Below, piece after piece: positions 1-6,221 of a DNA stretch of 25,213 nucleotides. A program made the position numbers and the translations under genes. The notes below the pieces were generated by a model. The model was given only the letters and a program-made list of their open reading frames with translations. It did no database searches and was not told the origin of the DNA. Source of the stretch: Planctomycetota bacterium (GTDB lineage: Bacteria > Planctomycetota > UBA1135); NCBI GenBank assembly GCA_022447335.1, contig JAKVCF010000018.1, positions 1 to 25,213 on the forward strand. The letters are read 5' to 3'. Within the stretch, counting starts at the first letter, position 1, and each line of letters begins with the position of its first letter.

Positions 1-1079
1 GCCCGCCCTATCGCGTCGAGGTTGCCGCTGCGAATCCAGGCATCTTGCGAACGACCGCGCCCCTCCGGCACCGGCAGTCCAGCTAGGCCGAGAATTGTCG
101 CATAGAGATCCTCTTGTGCCATCGGACCTTCGCGAAGAGCACCCGCGGCGTTGCCATCCGGGAATCGCACGATCAGCGGCAAATCAATCTGCTCGAAGTG
201 CAGGGTGCGAGTGTGGCCAATGTAGCCTCGCTCAGCCAATTCTTCGCCATGATCAGTCGTAAAGATGACCAATGTGTCCTGTAGATATCCACGCTCTTCT
301 AAGCCCACCAGCAATTGCTCGATGGCCTTCCCGACCGCCCAAACCTCCTCATCATAAAGCGCGCGCAGCTGCACAAGGTCGGCTGGTGAGGCCGCCGCCT
401 GGAAAGCCTTGTACTCAGGGTCGGACAGACCGCCTCGCACCCACCCTACATAGTTGGGGTCGAGGTAATCGATCTGCGGATGATCCTCATAGCTGGTATG
501 CGGATCAAAGTAATGAAGCGTGAGAAACCAAGGTTGTTCACCCTGCGCATTCAGCCACTCCAACGCACTTGCCGTCACTTGTGGCGAAGTAACTCCTCGA
601 TGCGGGTCGGAACGGCGTGCAAGAGAATCGTCATAGAAATCGAATCCCTCAGCGAACCCCTTCTCCCCCTTCAACAGAAAATTTGACATCACGCATCCAG
701 TGACATAGCCAGCATCGCGAAACTGGCGCGCCAAGGTGCGGGTTTCAGTCAAATTCGACCCCAATCCGAGCATGCGCATGACGCGGTGCTCGCGCGGAGG
801 AAGGCCTGTAAACAAAGTGGCCATGCTGGGCACTGTCCACGAGGTCACCGAACGCAGGCCATCCACCGTCACCCCTTCAGCAGCCAGTCGATCGACCCCA
901 GGCACCGGGCGTGCTCCGCCATAAGCCGGCAATGCATCGGCACGCAGAGTATCAACCACGATCAGCACCACATGGGGTGCCTCCAACCCATCGCCGCCCT
1001 CAGCCTCCTTGCCACAGGCAAACAGACTAAGCCAAGCCACAAGAAGTGCGACGCGAATCCACGAGGTGGGCGAAGCCAT
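1..1079 (-). CDS. Sulfatase/alkaline-phosphatase-superfamily lipoprotein (3' end off window)
   Basis: About 359 residues are visible, read leftward, with no stop before the edge. The start ATG is at 1079-1077. Residues 8-22 form a hydrophobic signal ending in a lipobox (LFAC, Cys22), so a periplasmic or outer-membrane lipoprotein is inferred. The sulfatase fold is recognisable from VVLIVVDTLRAD (metal-binding Asp43) near the N-terminus, TSWTVPSMATLFTG at about 79-92, and FTTDHGEEL further on. In true sulfatases the nucleophile sits in C/S-x-P-S-R and becomes formylglycine; here that position is Thr82 (T-V-P-S-M). That resembles the Thr nucleophile of phosphoglycerol or phosphoethanolamine transferases more than a formylglycine sulfatase. 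The substrate cannot be told. It is divergent from the next gene with only 30 bp between starts. Family assignment is firm; activity is uncertain. Confidence 0.85.
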   Translation of the reverse strand, partial: MASPTSWIRVALLVAWLSLFACGKEAEGGDGLEAPHVVLIVVDTLRADALPAYGGARPVPGVDRLAAEGVTVDGLRSVTSWTVPSMATLFTGLPPREHRVMRMLGLGSNLTETRTLARQFRDAGYVTGCVMSNFLLKGEKGFAEGFDFYDDSLARRSDPHRGVTSPQVTASALEWLNAQGEQPWFLTLHYFDPHTSYEDHPQIDYLDPNYVGWVRGGLSDPEYKAFQAAASPADLVQLRALYDEEVWAVGKAIEQLLVGLEERGYLQDTLVIFTTDHGEELAERGYIGHTRTLHFEQIDLPLIVRFPDGNAAGALREGPMAQEDLYATILGLAGLPVPEGRGRSQDAWIRSGNLDAIGR

Positions 1080-1109
1080 CATGCTCAATCTCTATGATAC
1101 GCATCTCGC

Positions 1110-2378
1110 ATGGCTACTTCTCCGGATCCGTGCCTCCATGCACTCGACTCAGCCTTGCTGCTGCTCAGCCGCGAACCGAAGCTGATGGCTGCACTATTCA
1201 CCGCCTTGCTGCACAAGGATCAGGTGGCGACGTGGGCCAACTCAGGTGGGCAGCGGAAAGCGGGGCGGCCGGATCCGGCGCTGCAGCTCGCCGAAATCGT
1301 CGCGGTGCATAACAAAGTGCGGGCTCAGGTCGCTGCGGGAGCGCACGCGGCGCTACCTACGCCCGAGGACACGGAAAGCCCATGGGCCAAGCTAGCTGGG
1401 CTGTTGCGCAGCGAGAAAATGAGCGATTGGGAGGCCGCACTTGAGCATATGCAATCGAAAGATTGGTCGTGGCCGAGTCCACCCATAACGGCAAAGGCAA
1501 CTCAAGACAACCCTCTCCGCGAGCGCACACAGCAGGCCCAGATAGCCCCTCCAGCAGCAAGCTCAACCGAATCAGAGCCCGCTCTTCAAGAAAAGGTGGA
1601 GCATCTACAGTCCCAGCTGAAGACAGCTCGCCAGGAAGCCGCAACGCTTCAGGAAGAGATCGGCCAGGAACGGCGTCGACGTCATGCCGAGGATCAGGAA
1701 CGAAGCGCCGCGCTCGCGGCAGCCGAGACGGAAAGGCAACGCGCCACAGAACTGAAACAACAGTTGGCCAGCTCTAACTCCGCCAGCGAACGCGAGGTCA
1801 TGCTAGAGGCAGAGCTCAAGGAACTGCGCCACGCTTTACACGTGGTCACACAAAAGGTCGATTGGCTAGAAGAAGAGCGCGACGATCTGCACGGCCTGCT
1901 CGCCGATCACGATCGTTTTGATGCACTGGATGAAGAGCAGATCCCCTCCTTCCGCGATCGCCCGCTCACACAACCTGAACAGGAACTTACCGCGGCCCTC
2001 GCACAGCGCGACGACTCGGGGCATTCGCCTTTCCGCGTACTCGTGGTGGGCGGCGGCAAACCGCAACACCGACACCAAGGAAAACTGGCCGAATACGCCG
2101 ATTCAGTGGGCTTCCAGGCGCATTGGCGTATGGCGGAATACCAAGCTTGGCATCGTGCACTCGATGGACTGCGGCGTGATATGCACGGGCGCTTTGATGC
2201 ACTGATCATCCTGCACTGGAACCGCACCACTTTCACTCGCAAAGCACGTGAGATCTGTGACAGCGACGGCGACAAGCCCTGCCTGACCTGTCACTATGAG
2301 GGCTTCACCAACCTGCGGGAAAGCCTGCAGGAATGCCTACGCGAACTTCTTGCCGGAGCAAAGCGCGCGGGCGACTAA
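1110..2378 (+). CDS. Coiled-coil protein with C-terminal DUF2325 domain
   Basis: This 422-residue soluble protein has no signal peptide. Residues 1-120 look like an alpha-helical domain. A Pro/Thr/Ser-rich linker follows at about 121-157. A long charged heptad-like coiled coil (Glu/Gln/Arg/Leu) spans about 157-265. The last 115 residues resemble DUF2325: a beta strand and glycine loop FRVLVVGGGKP (308-318), then FDALIILHWNRTTFT (362-376) and a CLTC pair (391-394). The layout of a Rossmann-like VGGG loop, a predicted strand ending in a small/polar loop, and a C-terminal helix is what I recall of that family, whose function is unknown. The start ATG at 1110 is the first in frame; no clear ribosome binding site is seen. 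It ends 15 bp from the convergent rpoZ stop. A nucleotide-binding or regulatory role is only a guess. Confidence 0.8.
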   Translation: MATSPDPCLHALDSALLLLSREPKLMAALFTALLHKDQVATWANSGGQRKAGRPDPALQLAEIVAVHNKVRAQVAAGAHAALPTPEDTESPWAKLAGLLRSEKMSDWEAALEHMQSKDWSWPSPPITAKATQDNPLRERTQQAQIAPPAASSTESEPALQEKVEHLQSQLKTARQEAATLQEEIGQERRRRHAEDQERSAALAAAETERQRATELKQQLASSNSASEREVMLEAELKELRHALHVVTQKVDWLEEERDDLHGLLADHDRFDALDEEQIPSFRDRPLTQPEQELTAALAQRDDSGHSPFRVLVVGGGKPQHRHQGKLAEYADSVGFQAHWRMAEYQAWHRALDGLRRDMHGRFDALIILHWNRTTFTRKAREICDSDGDKPCLTCHYEGFTNLRESLQECLRELLAGAKRAGD

Positions 2379-2393
2379 AAGGAAGCTGCAAGC

Positions 2394-2621
2394 TCAGGCC
2401 AACGTTGGCTTCTCTTCTTCCATCTCTTCCTTGAGCTCAATCAGGCCACGCTCGATCTCAATCAGAGCGATCTCAACTGGGCTATCGATATGCTCGAGTT
2501 CGGCATCGAACAGCGGGGCATCGCCACGCACAAGCTGGCGTACCCGCTTCTGCAGCAGCACGGTTCGACTAAAGGAACCGTTGACGAATCGCTGAAGGCG
2601 CTGAGGCAGAGTAAGTTCCAT
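2394..2621 (-). CDS. rpoZ: DNA-directed RNA polymerase subunit omega (short)
   Basis: This small protein of 75 residues matches the omega subunit, which binds beta' and helps assemble RNA polymerase. The family core is visible: a V-x-x-x-F stretch near residue 13-17, then KRVRQLVRGDAPL (26-38, like ARRARQL..G..PL), then EIALIEIERGLI, equivalent to the conserved ALREI-x-x-G-x-I. Starting at ATG 2621, the N-terminus aligns residue for residue with family members up to the RQL motif. A longer reading from ATG 2687, which overlaps the upstream HAD stop as ATGA, would give 97 residues; I prefer the shorter start because of length. The C-terminus is an acidic Glu/Lys tail. It lies 62 bp downstream of the HAD gene on the same strand, probably in the same transcript. 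Confidence 0.72.
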   Translation of the reverse strand: MELTLPQRLQRFVNGSFSRTVLLQKRVRQLVRGDAPLFDAELEHIDSPVEIALIEIERGLIELKEEMEEEKPTLA

Positions 2622-2683
2622 GATGGAAGGTGCCGGATAACCGGCCGAACATTGTATCTCTAGACCGAAGCCGGTCAAGACGC

Positions 2684-3118
2684 TCATTCTCCTGCGATCG
2701 GCCGGTTGGTGAGCAGTAGAGGCAGTTCGGACCAATCGCGCAGTGGCCCCAAGCCCCTTCCGAGAAAAGACATGCCCTCAAAGCAAGCCTGAATGAATGG
2801 CAGGCCTGCTGCCTGTGCGGCGCGCGCGTCCTGGGGCGAATCCCCCACCATGACCCCGTCACCATAGCGATCCGCCAACTGCACCAGCATGGAAGCTTTA
2901 GCCCCTACCCCATGCACCTCATCGGCCACAAGTCCAACGCGGGCCACGTCCGCCTGGATCTGCTGCGGCGTAGCATGCGAAACCACGACCAAGTAAACCC
3001 CAGCCTCGCGTAAGGCTTCGAGCATGGTCAGCGCCTCCGGATAAGGGGGCTGGCCGAACCACGGCACCACGGTGCCATTCCAATCAACAGCAACGAAGCG
3101 CGGTAAGCGCACGTCCAT
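2684..3118 (-). CDS. HAD-superfamily phosphatase, capless
   Basis: This compact hydrolase of 144 residues has all four HAD motifs. Motif I is VDWNGTVV, with the nucleophile at Asp12; the second acidic residue is Asn14, as in the common DWNGT variant. Motif II is Ser47 in VVVSHAT. Motif III is Lys74 in GAKAS. Motif IV is VGDSPQDA with Asp93 and Asp97. There is no room for a cap domain, which suggests a large or phosphoprotein substrate or a phosphoglycolate-like small molecule; the sequence does not say which. An AGGTGG Shine-Dalgarno sits 6 nt before the ATG and overlaps the stop codon of the upstream porin gene, so translation is likely coupled. Neighbouring ribE raises the possibility of a flavin-precursor phosphatase, but this is inference only. 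Confidence 0.85.
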   Translation of the reverse strand: MDVRLPRFVAVDWNGTVVPWFGQPPYPEALTMLEALREAGVYLVVVSHATPQQIQADVARVGLVADEVHGVGAKASMLVQLADRYGDGVMVGDSPQDARAAQAAGLPFIQACFEGMSFLGRGLGPLRDWSELPLLLTNRPIAGE

Positions 3119-3128
3119 CGTAAACCAC

Positions 3129-4292
3129 CTAGAAGCGAAGACCTACCTGAGCGAAGACCCAACTTTCGTCTTCATTGAGCGCGCCATTGATCTGGCTAGT
3201 ATCGCCCGCAATGAACTGCGAAAAACCACCCCAGAACAGTACGTTCTGACCGATATAGCCCCTCAGGCCCAAGTCGAACTCGAGGCCGAGGTAATCTTCG
3301 CCTGTCGCCACTTCTTCTTCCGCCTGGTAGAAGATGTGCACGTCGCCGTACCAATTCCAGTTGTCATCGATCGGAGCCGCGGTGCGGATCACAAAGTCTG
3401 TCAAGTTGTTCCAGATCAGCAGGTCTTGGTTACCGTGATAAGAGTGAGTGAGATCGAATAGTGGCGCAAAGCCATCGTCACTTCCATCCGCTGTGTCGGT
3501 ATCCCCAGAGGCGTACTCGTAGCCAATGCCTATTTTCCAGTCACCCGCGATCTTGGTGTCAGCGCGCAACGCGAAAGCCAATCCACCAGCATCAACACCA
3601 GCTTCGGCATCACCAAACTGCGCCGCAAGCTCGGCATCCCAGCTGTAGCCTTCGGCTTCGCCCTCAAGCAAGAAGCCTACCGTGTAGTCATCCCGACCAC
3701 CATCCTCGCGAGAGAAGACGTACCAATCGGTATCGATCTCGCCAAACTTGCGCTCATAGTAAGCGCCCGAGAAGCTGCGATTACCGTTGCGAGAGGCGCC
3801 CTGATTCTCGACAGGCTTAGTGACAAAGAAGTCAAATGTGTACTCCGAACCATTGTGCTGCAAGCGAGCTCCATCCCAAGCTCGGCCCGTGTTCGACCAA
3901 TCGTAAGGCGAAACCATCCGCTGATTGCCGTACTGCATTTCAAAACGACCCACCTGCAGGTCCACTAAATTGAACAGATCGCTTAGCGTGGCGTAAGCCT
4001 GGTGCAAATCTGAATCACTCTCAGCACCTACTTCCGTCGAGTTCTGAAATTCGATGAAAGCGCCAATGAAATCATCGACCTGTATATCGAAGTTCAGACG
4101 AACCCGCGCAAGGTAATCACGCGAGGACTTCGACACCTCGGGCGAACGACCTTCGCCACGTAGGCGGAAGGTGCCAGAAATCTTCAGACTGTCGACCGAA
4201 GAAGCTGTCGCAGGGACTTCGGCCTGCTGTGCAAACGCGGGGGTTACCGCGCACGCCGCTACGAAAAAGACTAGAGCTTGTGGGATCTTCAT
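3129..4292 (-). CDS. Alginate-export-family outer-membrane beta-barrel porin
   Basis: The protein has 387 residues from ATG 4292, chosen because it gives a clean Sec signal peptide (residues 1-21, cleavage after AFA before QQ) with GGGAG about 8 nt upstream; the frame stays open 32 codons further but that stretch is not signal-like. The mature part alternates aromatic and acidic or polar strands and ends in LRF, a typical C-terminal barrel signal for the BAM machinery. The segment GRFEMQYGNQRMVSPYDWSN (about residues 134-153), followed by a GARL motif, is diagnostic of the alginate-export porin family (AlgE-like fold), which contains many members that do not transport alginate. The barrel is rich in Asp/Glu, which would suit cationic or mixed sugar substrates, but the substrate is not readable. 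It lies 28 bp downstream of ribE and 10 bp upstream of the HAD gene. Confidence 0.85.
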   Translation of the reverse strand: MKIPQALVFFVAACAVTPAFAQQAEVPATASSVDSLKISGTFRLRGEGRSPEVSKSSRDYLARVRLNFDIQVDDFIGAFIEFQNSTEVGAESDSDLHQAYATLSDLFNLVDLQVGRFEMQYGNQRMVSPYDWSNTGRAWDGARLQHNGSEYTFDFFVTKPVENQGASRNGNRSFSGAYYERKFGEIDTDWYVFSREDGGRDDYTVGFLLEGEAEGYSWDAELAAQFGDAEAGVDAGGLAFALRADTKIAGDWKIGIGYEYASGDTDTADGSDDGFAPLFDLTHSYHGNQDLLIWNNLTDFVIRTAAPIDDNWNWYGDVHIFYQAEEEVATGEDYLGLEFDLGLRGYIGQNVLFWGGFSQFIAGDTSQINGALNEDESWVFAQVGLRF

Positions 4293-4320
4293 GAGCAGGG
4301 CTCCCGGCGGGAGCGAAACC

Positions 4321-4938
4321 TCAGAGACTAGTGTTGCGAACAGCTTCGCACCGCTCAAGGTAGGCCTGGACAAACTTGCCCAGGACATCCCCTTCCATGT
4401 GGACCGGATTACCCTCTGCCTGCCGCCCGAGGGTCGTCCGGGCCAGAGTTTCTGGGATCAAAGCTACTGAGAATCGATTATTATCTCCCAAATCAGCCAC
4501 GGTCAGCGAGACCCCGTCAATGGTCACACTGCCTTTGGGGACCAGCAAAGTGGCAATTTCGGGCGGAGCCTCAAAATGCTGGACCTCATAATCACCCCGT
4601 TGCTCACGACTCAAAAAGCGCCCCAAGCCATCGACGTGCCCGCTAACGAAGTGTCCGCCAAGTGCTTCTCCGACCCGAAGAGCCGGCTCAAGATTCAAAT
4701 AATCCCCCACTTGAATATCTCTAAACCTAGTCTTTGAAAGGGTTTCTGGAGAAATGTCGAAGGCGGTCTCGCTCCCCTCGGAGCGCACAATAGTCAAGCA
4801 GCAACCGGCCACGGCTATAGAGGCCCCAGGAACCTGGCCTTCGGCCACAGGCCCCAAATCGAGCCACAGACGGAGCCCTTCCGGCTGCATTTCCCGGCGC
4901 GTCACCGGCGCGATGTGCTGGACCAGACCCGTGAACAT
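4321..4938 (-). CDS. ribE: Riboflavin synthase, alpha subunit
   Basis: The enzyme of 205 residues dismutates two 6,7-dimethyl-8-ribityllumazine molecules to riboflavin, the last step of riboflavin synthesis in the cytoplasm. It opens with the invariant MFTGLV and has two tandem lumazine-binding barrels, roughly residues 1-95 and 96-195. Typical family elements are CCLTIV near residue 46, the GGHFVSGHVDG junction, and SVTIDGVSLTV in the second barrel. Length is normal. A trimer with the C-terminal helix (VLGKFVQAYLER) is expected. It is the first gene of the leftward cluster and is divergent from trmD with 108 bp between. No FMN riboswitch is visible in that gap. Other rib genes are absent from the window. 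The symbol follows the ribE usage; the same gene is ribC in E. coli. Confidence 0.96.
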   Translation of the reverse strand: MFTGLVQHIAPVTRREMQPEGLRLWLDLGPVAEGQVPGASIAVAGCCLTIVRSEGSETAFDISPETLSKTRFRDIQVGDYLNLEPALRVGEALGGHFVSGHVDGLGRFLSREQRGDYEVQHFEAPPEIATLLVPKGSVTIDGVSLTVADLGDNNRFSVALIPETLARTTLGRQAEGNPVHMEGDVLGKFVQAYLERCEAVRNTSL

Positions 4939-4989
4939 AGATGGCTACGGTAAGCCCTGCCGAGACAAGCAACAAGGGAGTATGCAAGC

Positions 4990-5018
4990 TTGCCGCGATT
5001 GGCAGCTTCGCGTATTCT
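4990..5018 (+). promoter_or_regulatory. Candidate sigma70-type promoter for trmD-rplS
   Basis: A -35 box TTGCCG (4990-4995) and a -10 box TATTCT (5013-5018) are separated by exactly 17 bp. Each matches the consensus at 4 of 6 positions. Transcription would start near 5025, about 20 nt before the trmD ATG. This comes from inspection only, and the sigma consensus of this organism is unknown. Confidence 0.45.
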
Positions 5019-5046
5019 ATGCGGCCATTTTCCCGGGAGTTCCGGG

Positions 5047-5733
5047 ATGCTTGAGGTTCATCTGCTCACGCTCTTCCCTGAGGCCGTCCAGCCCTATCTG
5101 GATACCTCAATCTTGGGGCGGGCCAGCAGGGCCGGCCACCTCCGGGTGTATGTGCACGATTTTCGCCGCTTTGCGACGGATCGGCACCACACGGTAGATG
5201 ATCGGCCGTTCGGGGGTGGCCCCGGCATGGTCCTCATGTGTGGACCGATCTTTTCCGCAATTGAGTGGGTTGAACAGGAACACGGCGCGTGCCGCAAGAT
5301 CCTGGTCACCCCCGATGGTGAGCCCTTCCGTCAAGCTGCCGCTCAAGGCCTCGCACAAGCAGAACGCCTTCTTCTGTTATGCGGGCGCTACGAGGGTTTT
5401 GACGAACGTGTCCGGCTCGCTTTCGATTGGACCGAGTACTCGGTCGGTGACTTTGTACTCGCCGGCGGCGAACTCCCGGCTCTATGCGTCGTCGAGGCAG
5501 CGACGCGCCTCATCCCTGGCGTCCTTGGCCACGATGAGTCAGCCGTGCACGAGTCCTTTACCGATCCGAACCTTCTGGACCATCCGCACTACACCCGACC
5601 CGAGGTGTTCCGCGACATGCCCACCCCATCGGTGCTTCTAAGCGGCGACCACCAAGCCATCGAGGCTTGGCGACATGAGCAGGCGACTGAGCGCACGCGC
5701 ACGCGGCGCCCAGACCTTCTGCCTCCCATCTAA
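5047..5733 (+). CDS. trmD: tRNA (guanine37-N1)-methyltransferase
   Basis: TrmD methylates G37 next to the anticodon of tRNAs reading CNN codons, using S-adenosylmethionine, and so prevents +1 frameshifting. The protein has 228 residues from ATG 5047, with GGGAG about 7 nt upstream; the frame is open further upstream but the family begins at MLEVHLLTLFPE. SPOUT trefoil-knot motifs are clear: FGGGPGMVL (about residues 57-65), LLCGRYEGFDERV, EYSVGDFVLAGGE and VEAATRLIPGVLG. The C-terminal domain contains HYTRPEVFRDMPTPSVLLSG, which carries residues for tRNA binding. The C-terminus is slightly short compared with the usual 240-250 residues. The usual partners rpsP and rimM are absent; rplS follows after 37 bp. 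Confidence 0.97.
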   Translation: MLEVHLLTLFPEAVQPYLDTSILGRASRAGHLRVYVHDFRRFATDRHHTVDDRPFGGGPGMVLMCGPIFSAIEWVEQEHGACRKILVTPDGEPFRQAAAQGLAQAERLLLLCGRYEGFDERVRLAFDWTEYSVGDFVLAGGELPALCVVEAATRLIPGVLGHDESAVHESFTDPNLLDHPHYTRPEVFRDMPTPSVLLSGDHQAIEAWRHEQATERTRTRRPDLLPPI

Positions 5734-5746
5734 AACAACTGATCCC

Positions 5747-5762
5747 CCGCGCTTCGGCGTGG
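5747..5762 (+). promoter_or_regulatory. UUCG-capped hairpin just before rplS
   Basis: A six-pair stem, CCGCGC and GCGTGG with one G-U pair, closes a TTCG tetraloop. It ends 8 nt before the rplS ATG, where a ribosome binding site would lie, and no Shine-Dalgarno is seen. It may modulate translation of L19, but this is inference. Confidence 0.35.
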
Positions 5763-5770
5763 CGCTTCCC

Positions 5771-6109
5771 ATGGACAACATCATCCTCGAACTCGAAAAG
5801 ACGCAAATCAAAGAAGACGCCTCAACCTTTGAGGTTGGCGACTTCGTCCGCGTTGAATACCTCATCAAAGAGGGCAAGAACGAGCGCGTGCAACCCTTTC
5901 TGGGCCAAGTCATACGCTTCGCCGGTCACGGCGTGCGCAAGACCTTCACGGTGCGCCGCATCGTGCAGGGCGAGGGCGTCGAGCGGACCTTCCCGCTACA
6001 CAGCCCCCGCGTCGTGAATGTCAAGGTCGACCGCGGCCCGAACCGCAAGCCACGTCGCGCAAAGCTGTTCTTCCTGCGCGGCCGTACCGGTAAATCGGCC
6101 CAGCTGTAA
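5771..6109 (+). CDS. rplS: 50S ribosomal protein L19 (bL19)
   Basis: bL19 lies at the interface of the 30S and 50S subunits. The protein has 112 residues from ATG 5771, chosen because the family begins with MDNIILELEKTQIK-type sequence; a longer open frame starting inside trmD is not plausible. The hallmark stretch FEVGDFVRVEYLIKEG is followed by RVQPFLGQVIRFAGHGVRKTFTVRRI. The C-terminal RKPRRAKLFFLRGRTGKSA is the usual basic rRNA-contacting tail. It follows trmD by 37 bp and is probably cotranscribed with it. A strong hairpin lies 15 bp after the stop. Confidence 0.97.
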   Translation: MDNIILELEKTQIKEDASTFEVGDFVRVEYLIKEGKNERVQPFLGQVIRFAGHGVRKTFTVRRIVQGEGVERTFPLHSPRVVNVKVDRGPNRKPRRAKLFFLRGRTGKSAQL

Positions 6110-6124
6110 GGCCATGTTTTTCCT

Positions 6125-6162
6125 GCGGCGCCGGCACGAGCCTTATGGCTTGCCGGCGCCGC
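6125..6162 (+). terminator. Long GC hairpin after rplS
   Basis: Twelve perfectly complementary bases (6125-6136 with 6151-6162, GCGGCGCCGGCA against TGCCGGCGCCGC) are extended inside by AGCC-TTAT-GGCT with a 2-nt bulge. No T run follows on either strand, so this is not a classic intrinsic terminator. It may end the trmD-rplS transcript, block 3' decay, or sit in the leader of secDF. Confidence 0.5.
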
Positions 6163-6221
6163 TTGCCGCTTCCGCCGCAAGGCGATCTCGCGCGTGATCT
6201 CCGTTTCAGTCTGACCGCCCC

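Noticed and set aside
1463..1777. Overlapping frames within the DUF2325 gene
   Set aside because: Low-complexity Arg/Ser-rich shadows of the coiled-coil coding region.
2399..2410. GCCAACGTTGGC as a terminator between DUF2325 and rpoZ
   Set aside because: A perfect palindrome without a loop, inside the rpoZ coding sequence and without a T run directly after it.
4939..5046. Possible FMN riboswitch before ribE
   Set aside because: The gap is 108 bp and contains no recognisable RFN-element core.
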